Positions 1 to 7,232 of a stretch of DNA of 39,528 bases are shown one piece after another. The notes beneath the pieces are model-generated. The model was given only the letters and a program-made list of their open reading frames with translations. It was not told where the DNA came from and searched no databases. A program made the translations under genes and the position numbers. Numbering within the stretch: position 1 is the first letter of the stretch; every line of letters starts with the position of its first letter. The stretch lies in NCBI GenBank assembly GCA_903861835.1, contig CAIOVX010000054.1, positions 1 through 39,528 on the forward strand. Reading direction: 5' to 3'. Origin of the DNA: Candidatus Firestoneibacteriota bacterium. GTDB taxonomy: Bacteria; Oederibacteriota; D2-FULL-39-29; CAIOVX01.

Positions 1-32
1 CACTCTTTCCCTACACGACGCTCTTCCGATCT
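1..32 (+). other. Illumina TruSeq adapter remnant (assembly artefact)
   Basis: The first 32 bases match the 3' part of the Illumina TruSeq universal adapter / Read 1 primer, ending in the diagnostic CGACGCTCTTCCGATCT. They are library sequence left on the contig end. Genomic sequence starts at about base 33, so any translation through this point is meaningless. Confidence 0.97.
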
Positions 33-33
33 C

Positions 34-132
34 AGCAGAAAGGATGTTAAAGAATGTCTGGTGACGGGAGACGTTATATTAAAGAACGAAAAGCCTACTC
101 TTGTATTTGAGAAGGAAGAAAAGACTGCGTAA
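34..132 (+). CDS. C-terminal end of an unidentified protein (5' truncated)
   Basis: An open frame runs from the adapter junction to a TAA at 130-132. It gives about 32 residues and ends in a charged tail (FEKEEKTA). The stretch VKECLVTGDVILKNEKPTLV resembles the last beta-hairpin of amidohydrolase-superfamily enzymes, which often read V-x-V-x-G-x-V-V-x-x-G-K, but it is too short for a firm call. It is included because it is open up to the contig end and stops just before a non-coding spacer. The rest of the gene lies outside the window. Confidence 0.4.
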   Translation, partial: SRKDVKECLVTGDVILKNEKPTLVFEKEEKTA

Positions 133-150
133 CATCAAACCACAAACAAC

Positions 151-232
151 AAGCAATAAATTCTAAAAGTCTCATGTTTGCAGTGGTTAGAGTGTTTAGA
201 GTTTAGTGTTTATTGCTTAGTGCTTAGTGCTG
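151..232. repeat. TTAG-rich short repeats with a 10-bp inverted repeat
   Basis: AAGCAATAAA at 151-160 is the exact inverse of TTTATTGCTT at 209-218. From 187 to 229 the motif TTAG recurs (GGTTAG, GTTTAGAG, GTTTAGTG, CTTAGTG, CTTAGTG). The stretch is open in the frame of the following aminotransferase, but the predicted peptide has no family similarity and the real start (250) has its own Shine-Dalgarno. It is therefore intergenic, low-complexity repeat DNA. I see no clear promoter in it. Confidence 0.55.
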
Positions 233-249
233 GACTTATTGGAGGCTTT

Positions 250-1398
250 GTGAAGAAAAGATACATAATGTCGCCTGGTCCTGTAGAAATACCTCCGACA
301 GTCCTTGCTGTCGCAGCCCTTCCGATAATACATCACAGAACACCCGAATACAGAAAAGCTTTTGCCGAAGTAAATGAAGGTCTCAAATATGTATTTCAAA
401 CCAAGAACGATATTATAATATTTCCTGCGGCCGGAACCGGCGGCATGGAATCTGCGGTCGTCAACCTGCTTTCTCCGGGCGACAAAATAATTGTTGCTGC
501 CATCGGACAGTTCGGCGAAAGATGGGGCAAGATCGCCGAGGCTTACGGCGTAAATGTAATAAAGCTATTCTCTGAGTGGGGTGAGGGTTCAGATGTAAAG
601 AAGATTGAAGAAGCGCTTGCCGCCAACAAGGATGTGAAAGCCGTTTATACAACCTTAAGCGAGACCTCAACTGGCGTTGAAAACGATATTGAAGCAATCG
701 CAAGAGTTGTAGCAAAATATTCGGCAGTCCTTGTAGTTGACGCAGTTTCCGGAATGGGCGCGATAAAGTTTAAAACCGATGAGTGGGGTGTTGATGTTGT
801 TGTGGTCGGGGCGCAGAAAGGCATGATGATACCTCCCGGGCTTGCGATGGTCGCCTTAAGCGATAAGGCAAAAGCGCTGCTTCCTGCCAGCAAGATTAAT
901 AAGTATTATTTCAGTTACGAGCAGGCGCTCAAAGCGCTTTTAAAAGATAAATTGCCGGATACACCCTATACTTCTTCTGTCTCGCTTGTTCTGCAGCTGC
1001 GTGAATCAATAAGACTTATAAAAGAAGAGGGACTTGAAAATGTTTGGGCTCGGCACGCAAAAGTTGCTGCTGCCGTCAGGGCTGGTATTCAGGCTCTCGG
1101 TCTTAAAGCTTTCGCTAAAGGGACGCCGAGCAACGCCGTGACTTCGGTCTGGACTCCGGAAGGACTTGACGGAGATGCTCTCAATAAAAAAATACGCGAT
1201 GATTACGGAATAACCATGGCCGGCGGCCAGGGGAAAATGAAAGGCAAGATGTTTAGGGTCGGACATCTTGGGTATACTGACAGGTTTGACGCGGTAGTAG
1301 CAATTGCCGCGGTCGAAATGGCCTTGAATGAACTTGGAACCAAGATAGAGACCGGCAAAGGCGTTAAAGCGGTAATAGAAGAGTTGTTGAAGAAATAG
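250..1398 (+). CDS. Class V aminotransferase (serine-pyruvate / alanine-glyoxylate type)
   Basis: This is a PLP-dependent fold-type I aminotransferase of 382 residues, the usual family length. The GTG start at 250 is chosen because GGAGG lies at 241-245 and the protein then begins KKRYIMSPGPVEIPP, the standard N-terminus of the family; the open frame back to 178 is repeat DNA. The PLP lysine is about K190 in the VVGAQKGMMIPPG motif, with VVDAVSGMGA upstream contributing the cofactor aspartate. It lies 28 bp before serA. The same pairing is known elsewhere (for example Thermotoga), so it probably transaminates 3-phosphohydroxypyruvate in place of SerC. Glyoxylate or pyruvate transamination with serine or alanine remains possible. 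Confidence 0.88.
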   Translation: MKKRYIMSPGPVEIPPTVLAVAALPIIHHRTPEYRKAFAEVNEGLKYVFQTKNDIIIFPAAGTGGMESAVVNLLSPGDKIIVAAIGQFGERWGKIAEAYGVNVIKLFSEWGEGSDVKKIEEALAANKDVKAVYTTLSETSTGVENDIEAIARVVAKYSAVLVVDAVSGMGAIKFKTDEWGVDVVVVGAQKGMMIPPGLAMVALSDKAKALLPASKINKYYFSYEQALKALLKDKLPDTPYTSSVSLVLQLRESIRLIKEEGLENVWARHAKVAAAVRAGIQALGLKAFAKGTPSNAVTSVWTPEGLDGDALNKKIRDDYGITMAGGQGKMKGKMFRVGHLGYTDRFDAVVAIAAVEMALNELGTKIETGKGVKAVIEELLKK

Positions 1399-1426
1399 AC
1401 TCTTTCAGTTTCTGTCCGGAGGGGTA

Positions 1427-3013
1427 ATGTATAAAGTTCTTGTTGCTGATCCTATAGCTGAAGAGGGAGTAGAAGTCTTTAGAAAAGAGAAGGATATACA
1501 GGTTGATGTTAAACATAAATTGAAACCGGAAGAGCTAAAAGCGATTATCGGTGAATACGACGCGCTGGCTGTCCGGTCAGAAACAAAAGTAACAGCCGAA
1601 ATACTTGACGCTGCAAAAAAACTTAAAGTTATAGGCAGAGCCGGTGTCGGCGTTGATAACGTTGATGTCCCGACAGCGTCAAAGAAAGGCATAATTGTAA
1701 TGAATACTCCTGATGGCAATACTATTTCAACCGCCGAGCACACTTTCTCTATGATAATGGCTCTCTCCAGAAATATCCCGCAGGCCGATGCATCACTCAG
1801 AGCTAAAAGATGGGATAGAAAAAAATATACGGGTGTTGAACTATTTGGGAAGGTTCTTGGCATAATAGGAACCGGCAGAATCGGACGCGAGGTTGCGGTG
1901 CGCGCGAAAAGTTTTAATATGACTATAATCGCTTACGATCCGTACCTTTCCGAGGAAATGGCCGCAAAATACGAAATAGAAAAAGTATCTCTCGATCAGT
2001 TGCTTGCCTTGGCGGATTATATAACCGTCCACACCCCTATGACTTCTGAAACAAGGCACCTCTTAAACGAAGAGCGCATTTCTAAAATGAAAGACGGTGT
2101 CCGGCTTATTAATTGCGCCAGGGGAGGAATAATCAAAGAGAGCGCGCTGATAGCCGGCATAAAGTCTGGAAAAGTTGCCGGCGCGGCGCTGGATGTGTAC
2201 GAGAGTGAACCGCCCGATCTAAACGCGGAATTGTTCACTCTTGACCGGATTATCTTCACCCCTCACCTCGGAGCTTCAACTGAAGAAGCGCAGGTAAGCG
2301 TATCCGTGGCTGTTGCCGGGCAGATGATAGATGCCTTACGCGGGGGGACAGTACGAAATGCAGTTAATATACCTGCAATACCTGCAGAATTGCTGAAACA
2401 GTTAAAGCCCTATATTGAGCTTTGCGAAATACTGGGGAAATTAATTTCGAGCCTGGCCACAGGTTCTATAAAGAAAGTAAATATTGAATACCGCGGTCTT
2501 ATCGCTGATCACAATACTGCGGTCCTTTCGCTGGCAGTGACTAAAGGCATGCTTTCCGGTATAGCCAAGGAATCCGTAAATTTCGTTAATGCTCCGATTA
2601 TAGCAAAAGATAAAAACATAATAATAGCAGAAGCCAGGACCAACGAATCTTCCGGTTATGCCAGTCTTGTGAAAGTTGAACTGGAAACTGAAAACGGCGT
2701 TTTCTCAATAGCCGGGACTGTGTTCGGCCGCGAGAACAAAAGAATAGTTCAGCTTCGCAACTATGACATCGATCTTGAGCCTGCTGAAATGATGCTGGTA
2801 ATACAAAATAACGATAAACCGGGTCTTGTCGGAAGCATCGGTTCAATCCTTGGCAGCGAAGGCATCAATATTGCCAGCCTGCAGATGGCAAGAAACTCTT
2901 CTGGCGGCGTGGCTACTATGGTTCTGACAGTCGATCATGAAATAAATGATGCAATACAGGCGAAAATGGCTAAACTTGCTAATGTAAAAGAAGTAAAATT
3001 TGTAAGAATATAG
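1427..3013 (+). CDS. serA: D-3-phosphoglycerate dehydrogenase
   Basis: SerA catalyses NAD-dependent oxidation of 3-phosphoglycerate to 3-phosphohydroxypyruvate, the first step of serine synthesis. At 528 residues it has the long architecture: a split substrate-binding domain, a Rossmann domain (LGIIGTGRIGRE, about residues 144-155), the catalytic Arg in NCARGGII and catalytic His in FTPHLGAST. These are followed by an intervening (ASB) domain from about residue 320 and a C-terminal ACT domain (about 455-528, starting MMLVIQNNDKPGLVGSIG). The ACT domain is the usual serine-feedback site. The start has a GGAGG ribosome-binding site. It is probably co-transcribed with the upstream aminotransferase. 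Confidence 0.96.
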   Translation: MYKVLVADPIAEEGVEVFRKEKDIQVDVKHKLKPEELKAIIGEYDALAVRSETKVTAEILDAAKKLKVIGRAGVGVDNVDVPTASKKGIIVMNTPDGNTISTAEHTFSMIMALSRNIPQADASLRAKRWDRKKYTGVELFGKVLGIIGTGRIGREVAVRAKSFNMTIIAYDPYLSEEMAAKYEIEKVSLDQLLALADYITVHTPMTSETRHLLNEERISKMKDGVRLINCARGGIIKESALIAGIKSGKVAGAALDVYESEPPDLNAELFTLDRIIFTPHLGASTEEAQVSVSVAVAGQMIDALRGGTVRNAVNIPAIPAELLKQLKPYIELCEILGKLISSLATGSIKKVNIEYRGLIADHNTAVLSLAVTKGMLSGIAKESVNFVNAPIIAKDKNIIIAEARTNESSGYASLVKVELETENGVFSIAGTVFGRENKRIVQLRNYDIDLEPAEMMLVIQNNDKPGLVGSIGSILGSEGINIASLQMARNSSGGVATMVLTVDHEINDAIQAKMAKLANVKEVKFVRI

Positions 3014-3050
3014 CTTATTACGGAAGCAAATGGCTAAATTAAGTATTAGT

Positions 3051-3079
3051 TTGACTTTTTAGGTGTTTTCTTTTATACT
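3051..3079 (+). promoter_or_regulatory. Sigma70-type promoter of the por operon
   Basis: TTGACT at 3051-3056 and TATACT at 3074-3079 are separated by exactly 17 bp. The predicted start near 3086 leaves a leader of about 138 nt before porC. That leader contains a small GCCG-TTC-CGGC hairpin near 3102-3112 and a direct repeat GGACTTAT at 3170-3177 and 3189-3196. I see no TPP, SAM or other known riboswitch core in it. Confidence 0.75.
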
Positions 3080-3223
3080 AGAAAAGGTCCGTACTTAGAG
3101 CCGTTCCGGCAGGCCTTACCGCTGAACCTTCCGTAAATCGTGCAGCAAAACGCAGTTTATTTGACGAAAGGACTTATTCGTTTCTATCGGACTTATAGTA
3201 AAAATCATTTAGGGGAGGCTGGT

Positions 3224-3763
3224 ATGAAAGAAGTAAGGCTTCACGGGAGAGGAGGCCAGGGCGTCGTTACCGCTGCAGAGCTCATGGCATCCGCTGCTTT
3301 CTTTGACGGCAAAGAAACGCAGGCTTTCCCGACCTTCGGCTCGGAGAGAATGGGCGCGCCTGTTGCATCGTTCGTCCGCATTTCCGAAAAGAAGATCAGG
3401 ATCAGGTCCCAGATCTATGAGCCGGATTATGTAATCGTGCAGGACCCGACGCTTATTGGTTCCGTCGATGTTTTTGCGGGACTGAAGCAGGGCGGTTTAA
3501 TTCTCATCAACACCGAGAAGAAGCCAGAAGAATTGAAGTTGAAGCCGGGATTTAATGTTAAGACTATACCTGCTACCAAGATAGCCATCGAGATACTTGG
3601 CAGGCCTATTCCCAATACCGTGATGCTCGGAGCTTTTGCCGGGCTGACCGGACTTGTAACGATGGACGGAATAAAGAAAGCCATGCAGCAGAGGTTCAAG
3701 GCAGAGCTTGTCGAGAAGAACATGCAGGCTGTTGAAAGAACCTTCAGCATGCTTAAAAACTGA
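3224..3763 (+). CDS. porC: Pyruvate:ferredoxin oxidoreductase, gamma subunit
   Basis: This is the gamma subunit (179 residues) of the four-subunit, thiamine-diphosphate and iron-sulfur dependent 2-oxoacid:ferredoxin oxidoreductase. The N-terminus MKEVRLHGRGGQGVVTAAEL and the following TFGSERMGAPV are hallmark motifs of the domain that binds coenzyme A. The ATG at 3224 is preceded by GGGGAGG. A longer reading from a GTG at 3140 lacks a ribosome-binding site and adds residues unlike the family. The gene is first in porC-D-A-B, the gamma-delta-alpha-beta order of Thermotoga and archaeal enzymes. Pyruvate is the likeliest substrate from the beta subunit, but 2-ketoisovalerate or another 2-oxoacid cannot be excluded. 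Confidence 0.93.
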   Translation: MKEVRLHGRGGQGVVTAAELMASAAFFDGKETQAFPTFGSERMGAPVASFVRISEKKIRIRSQIYEPDYVIVQDPTLIGSVDVFAGLKQGGLILINTEKKPEELKLKPGFNVKTIPATKIAIEILGRPIPNTVMLGAFAGLTGLVTMDGIKKAMQQRFKAELVEKNMQAVERTFSMLKN

Positions 3764-3777
3764 TAAAAGGAGAAGCT

Positions 3778-4047
3778 ATGGTAGCCAAGAGAGCAAAGAA
3801 CATCCTCATAGGCAACCCCGGCACCAGCCTGGCCAACAAGACAGGCAGCTGGAGGGTTTTTATGCCTGTGTACGATAAAACGAAATGCACCGCCTGCGGC
3901 ATGTGCTCAATGATGTGCCCGGACGGCTGTGTTCACGGCGACAAAATAAAAAAGTATGATCCGGATTATGATTATTGCAAGGGTTGCGGTGTCTGCGCGA
4001 AAGTTTGCCCGGTAAAATGCATAACCATGAAGGAGGAGCAGAAATGA
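3778..4047 (+). CDS. porD: Pyruvate:ferredoxin oxidoreductase, delta (ferredoxin) subunit
   Basis: A small polyferredoxin subunit of 89 residues that passes electrons from the catalytic core to external ferredoxin. Two 4Fe-4S motifs are visible, CTACGMCSMMCP and CKGCGVCAKVCP. The segment KTGSWRVFMPVYD just before them is typical of PorD. AAAGGAG precedes the ATG. It lies 14 bp after porC, and its stop overlaps the porA start by ATGA, so translation is likely coupled. Confidence 0.94.
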   Translation: MVAKRAKNILIGNPGTSLANKTGSWRVFMPVYDKTKCTACGMCSMMCPDGCVHGDKIKKYDPDYDYCKGCGVCAKVCPVKCITMKEEQK

Positions 4048-5222
4048 AAAAGGTAACGGAAGGCTTAAAAGCAGTTGCCGAATCCGTAGCCCTCTGCAGG
4101 CCGGATGTTATCTCGGCTTATCCCATTACTCCTCAGACGCATATTGTTGAGGAACTGGCGCAGATAGTGGCGGACGGCAAGTTAAAATGCGAGTTTATAA
4201 ACGTTGAGAGCGAATTCTCGGCGGCATCAACCGTGCTCGGAGCTTCGGCTGCCGGAGCAAGGGCCTACACTGCGACTTCCTCACAGGGATTGCTCTTGAT
4301 GATGGAAGTGCTCTACAATATGGCCGGAATGAGACTGCCCGTGGTTATCACCGACGCGAACAGGGCCGTATCCGCTCCCATTAACATCTGGAGCGACTGG
4401 CAGGACGCGATTACTGTGCGCGACGCCGGTTTAATTATGATGTATGCAGAAGACAACCAGGATTGCTGCGATATGCATTATCAGGCATTCAAGATTGCTG
4501 AAGACCCGGAAGTACAGTTGCCGGTTATGGTAAATATGGACGGGTTCATCCTTACCCATGCGTTTGATCCCATTGATTTCCCTTCGCAGGCAGATATAGA
4601 CAAATACCTGCCGAAGTTCAAACCTCTTGATTTCCTTTCGGCCAACAACCCGAGATCCTTCGGCCTTATGGGCGGTCCGGACAGATACCTGGAAACCAGG
4701 TATGCGATGGCTGAGACCTTTAAATCCATAACGCCGGTAATTCTTAAAGCGGCCGACGATTTCAAGAAGATGTTTGGCCGCTATTCCGGAGGAATGATAG
4801 AGGAGTACCGCATGGAAGACGCAGAAACGGTTCTTGTTTCTATGGGTTCCACTATCTCCGACCTTAAAGAAGCGGTCGACACGATGCGCGAGAAAGGGAA
4901 GAAAATCGGCGTGTTAAAGATCAGAATACTGCGCCCCTATCCTGCTGCAGAAATCAAGCAAGCGCTCAGCAGATGCAAACGGGTTATTTGCGTAGAGAAA
5001 GCTATCTCGCTCGGCGGGCCCGGCATACTCGCAGCAGAATTAAAATCCGCTATTTACTCAAACGCGAATAAACCGGAAGTAAGCAACTTTATTATAGGCC
5101 TCGGCGGCAGAGATGTTAAGCAGGACCACATCTTTGAACTCGTAGAGAAAGCAGAAAAGGGCGTTTGCGAGACCGAATTTATTGGGCTCGACATGAAGCT
5201 CGTGGAGGAGATGGACAAATGA
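4044..5222 (+). CDS. porA: Pyruvate:ferredoxin oxidoreductase, alpha subunit
   Basis: The alpha subunit (392 residues) carries the pyrimidine-binding side of the thiamine-diphosphate site. It opens with MKKVTEGLKAVAESVALCRP followed by the conserved AYPITPQTHIVEELA, and has the ESEFSAAS and ATSSQGLLLM segments of the family. The ATG at 4044 overlaps the porD stop and has AAGGAGGAG just upstream; an open reading from 3975 would run antiphase through porD and is rejected. The C-terminal part (IGVLKIRILRPYPAAEI) matches the usual domain II. It overlaps porB by ATGA. Confidence 0.95.
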   Translation: MKKVTEGLKAVAESVALCRPDVISAYPITPQTHIVEELAQIVADGKLKCEFINVESEFSAASTVLGASAAGARAYTATSSQGLLLMMEVLYNMAGMRLPVVITDANRAVSAPINIWSDWQDAITVRDAGLIMMYAEDNQDCCDMHYQAFKIAEDPEVQLPVMVNMDGFILTHAFDPIDFPSQADIDKYLPKFKPLDFLSANNPRSFGLMGGPDRYLETRYAMAETFKSITPVILKAADDFKKMFGRYSGGMIEEYRMEDAETVLVSMGSTISDLKEAVDTMREKGKKIGVLKIRILRPYPAAEIKQALSRCKRVICVEKAISLGGPGILAAELKSAIYSNANKPEVSNFIIGLGGRDVKQDHIFELVEKAEKGVCETEFIGLDMKLVEEMDK

Positions 5223-6121
5223 CAACGCAAACAGCCGAAAATGTAAAATTGTTTAACAGCGGACATACAGCCTGCGCAGGTTGCGGGCTTGCCCTTGCAG
5301 CAAGGCTCGTCCTTCAGGCCACAGGCCCAAAAGTTATAGTAGTTAACGCCACAGGCTGCCTTGAAGTATTCACGACAAGGTCTCCTCAGACGGCGTGGGG
5401 AATTCCCTGGATTCACTCGCTCTTTGAGAACCAGGCCGCGGTAGCGACCGGGGTTGAAGCAGCGCTTCGCGCGCTTGGCAGAGGAGATGAAGCCAGGGTT
5501 ATAGCGTGGGGCGGCGACGGCGCCTCGGCAGACATCGGGTTCGGCGGCATCAGCGGGATGTGGGAAAGGTACGACGATGTCCTTTACATCTGCTATGACA
5601 ACGAAGCGTATATGAACACCGGCATTCAGAGGAGCGGTCTTACGCCTTTCAAGGGGCACACCTCCACTTCTCCGGCCGGTAAGGTCTCACTCGGCAATAT
5701 GAAGCAGAAAAAGAATATACCTGCGATAGCGGTAGCGCACGGTCTTCCTTATGTTGCAACTGCTACGGTAGCTTATCCGAAAGACCTCGAGAGAAAAGTT
5801 AAGAAAGCCATGGAAGTTCGAGGCCCCAGGTACTTGCAGATTCTTGTTCCCTGTCCGCTTGGCTGGGGACACGCGACTTCAGATACTATTTCTATGTCTA
5901 AGCTCGCGGTTGAAACCGGTCTGAACCCGCTTTTTGAGTATATTGACGGCAAACTTGCAACGGCAATGACTGTAAAACAGAAACCGGTCGAAGAATACCT
6001 TAAACCGCAGTCTAGATTTAAGCATCTTTTCAGAGATGCGGCTGGCGCTGAGCAGATCAAGCTCATTCAGGAAATTGCGAACAGCAATTTTGCGAAGTTT
6101 AAAGTAGAAGCCGTTAAGTAA
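5219..6121 (+). CDS. porB: Pyruvate:ferredoxin oxidoreductase, beta subunit
   Basis: The beta subunit (300 residues) binds thiamine diphosphate and one 4Fe-4S cluster. The cluster ligands are visible as HTACAGC near the N-terminus, NATGC about 25 residues on, and a distal Cys in VPCPLGWGH. The TPP motif is GGDGASADIGFGG, ending in the CYDNEAYMNTGIQRSG stretch characteristic of pyruvate-type enzymes. The ATG at 5219 overlaps the porA stop (ATGA) and is served by GGAGGAG. The enzyme interconverts pyruvate plus CoA with acetyl-CoA, CO2 and reduced ferredoxin, and implies anaerobic ferredoxin-linked metabolism. The last gene of the operon. Confidence 0.95.
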   Translation: MTTQTAENVKLFNSGHTACAGCGLALAARLVLQATGPKVIVVNATGCLEVFTTRSPQTAWGIPWIHSLFENQAAVATGVEAALRALGRGDEARVIAWGGDGASADIGFGGISGMWERYDDVLYICYDNEAYMNTGIQRSGLTPFKGHTSTSPAGKVSLGNMKQKKNIPAIAVAHGLPYVATATVAYPKDLERKVKKAMEVRGPRYLQILVPCPLGWGHATSDTISMSKLAVETGLNPLFEYIDGKLATAMTVKQKPVEEYLKPQSRFKHLFRDAAGAEQIKLIQEIANSNFAKFKVEAVK

Positions 6122-6150
6122 GCTATTGAAAACGCCTTACGGAACGCAAA

Positions 6151-7119
6151 ATGACCGCAGAGCATAAACATAACGGGCATGGCCATCACGGCCATGCCCG
6201 TAATATTTCACGGGGAGCAATCGCCAAGAATCTGCTGATTGCCACCGCCATTACAGCGGTTATATTTATTGCGGAGCTCGTTGGAGGAATTCTTACTCAT
6301 AGTCTTGCGCTGGTCTCTGACGCAGGCCATATGTTTTTAGACATCGCCTCGCTTGTACTTAGTTTTGCCGCTATCAAACTCTCACAGCGGGCTCCTACGG
6401 CCAGAAACACCTTCGGTTTTTATAGAGTTGAAATACTCGCTGCGCTCTTAAACGGTGCGACTCTCTTTGCGCTTTCAGGTTTTATCTTCTATGAAGCTAT
6501 CAGAAGGTTTGGAACTCCGGAGAACGTTAATAGCGTTCCGATGATAATAATCGCTGTTATCGGTCTACTCTCAAACATAGCATCTGGACTGCTCTTGCAC
6601 GGAGATTCGCGTCACAATATAAACGCGAGAGGAGCTTTTCTTCATATCGTCGGAGACGCGCTCTCTTCTGTAGGGGTGATTATAGCCGGACTCATTATTT
6701 ACTTTACTAAATGGGAGCTTGCAGATCCTATAGTCAGCATTGTGATGGCCGCCGTAATATTGAAAGGCGCTTACGGGTTAGTGAAAGAATCGGTAGATGT
6801 CCTGCTTGAATCCGTGCCGAAATCAGTTAACCTTGAAACGGTAAAAGAAGAAATCAAAAAAGTTGCCGGCTCTTTAGAAGTACACCACGTTCATTTTTGG
6901 ACCATCAGTTCAAATGTCTACGCGCTTGCGGCGCACGTCAGAGTTAATAATATGAATATCTCCGATACCGAGGGACTTTCGGAACTGGTTCGCCTAAGGT
7001 TAAAAGCCGAATACAATATCGAATATGTAACCTTGCAGTTTGAATGCTCTGAATGCAGGGAAGAACCCCTGGAAAGCGGCGCTGCCTGCGCTGTTAAGCC
7101 GGGCGCGCACGACCACTGA
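6151..7119 (+). CDS. Cation diffusion facilitator, zinc-type (CzcD/ZitB-like)
   Basis: A 322-residue inner-membrane metal:proton antiporter exporting Zn2+ or similar divalent ions. It has six predicted membrane segments and the paired HxxxD sites of TM2 (SDAGHMFLD) and TM5 (FLHIVGDALSS), the HD-HD set typical of zinc rather than iron or manganese transporters. The cytosolic C-terminal domain carries EVHHVHFWTISS. The N-terminus is His-rich (HKHNGHGHHGHAR) and the C-terminus Cys/His-rich (CSECRE, then GAHDH), likely metal-sensing tails. The Shine-Dalgarno is weak (ACGGAA). A strong hairpin sits inside the first codons. It lies 29 bp after porB and could be read through from it. Confidence 0.93.
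   Translation: MTAEHKHNGHGHHGHARNISRGAIAKNLLIATAITAVIFIAELVGGILTHSLALVSDAGHMFLDIASLVLSFAAIKLSQRAPTARNTFGFYRVEILAALLNGATLFALSGFIFYEAIRRFGTPENVNSVPMIIIAVIGLLSNIASGLLLHGDSRHNINARGAFLHIVGDALSSVGVIIAGLIIYFTKWELADPIVSIVMAAVILKGAYGLVKESVDVLLESVPKSVNLETVKEEIKKVAGSLEVHHVHFWTISSNVYALAAHVRVNNMNISDTEGLSELVRLRLKAEYNIEYVTLQFECSECREEPLESGAACAVKPGAHDH
6173..6201 (+). repeat. Perfect 12-bp inverted repeat inside the CDF start region
   Basis: ACGGGCATGGCC (6173-6184) and GGCCATGCCCGT (6190-6201) are exact inverse copies around a 5-base loop. The element begins 22 bases after the start codon and encodes the His-rich tail. In mRNA it would form a very stable GC-rich hairpin within the ribosome loading zone. There is no T-run after it, so it is not an intrinsic terminator. 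Confidence 0.85.
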
Positions 7120-7142
7120 TTGACCTCTGCCTCTTACTATAA

Positions 7143-7171
7143 TTGACAAGATATTCCATAAATGTTAACAT
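7143..7171 (+). promoter_or_regulatory. Promoter of the lysA-dap operon
   Basis: TTGACA at 7143-7148, a 17-bp spacer, then TAACAT at 7166-7171 preceded by TGT, an extended -10. The expected start is near 7178, leaving a leader of about 55 nt with a short hairpin GAGCG-TTGA-CGCTC (7202-7215) just ahead of the CGGAG ribosome-binding site. The leader is far too short for a lysine riboswitch. Confidence 0.75.
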
Positions 7172-7232
7172 AATAATACTTTAAGTTTTTCGTGTTTTTA
7201 TGAGCGTTGACGCTCTTTATCGGAGTAAATAA

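Noticed and set aside
3018-3136. Inverted repeat TTACGGAAG / CTTCCGTAA around the por promoter
   Set aside because: Nine bp separated by about 100 bases and partly outside the por transcript; a chance match is plausible and no function follows.
5054-5659. 201-codon open frame on the minus strand opposite porA/porB
   Set aside because: It mirrors two strongly conserved subunits, has no ribosome-binding site and its translation has no recognisable family; it is an antisense shadow.
7172-7232. Possible lysine riboswitch ahead of lysA
   Set aside because: The leader is about 55 nt and holds only one 5-bp hairpin; an L-box needs about 170 nt with defined helices.
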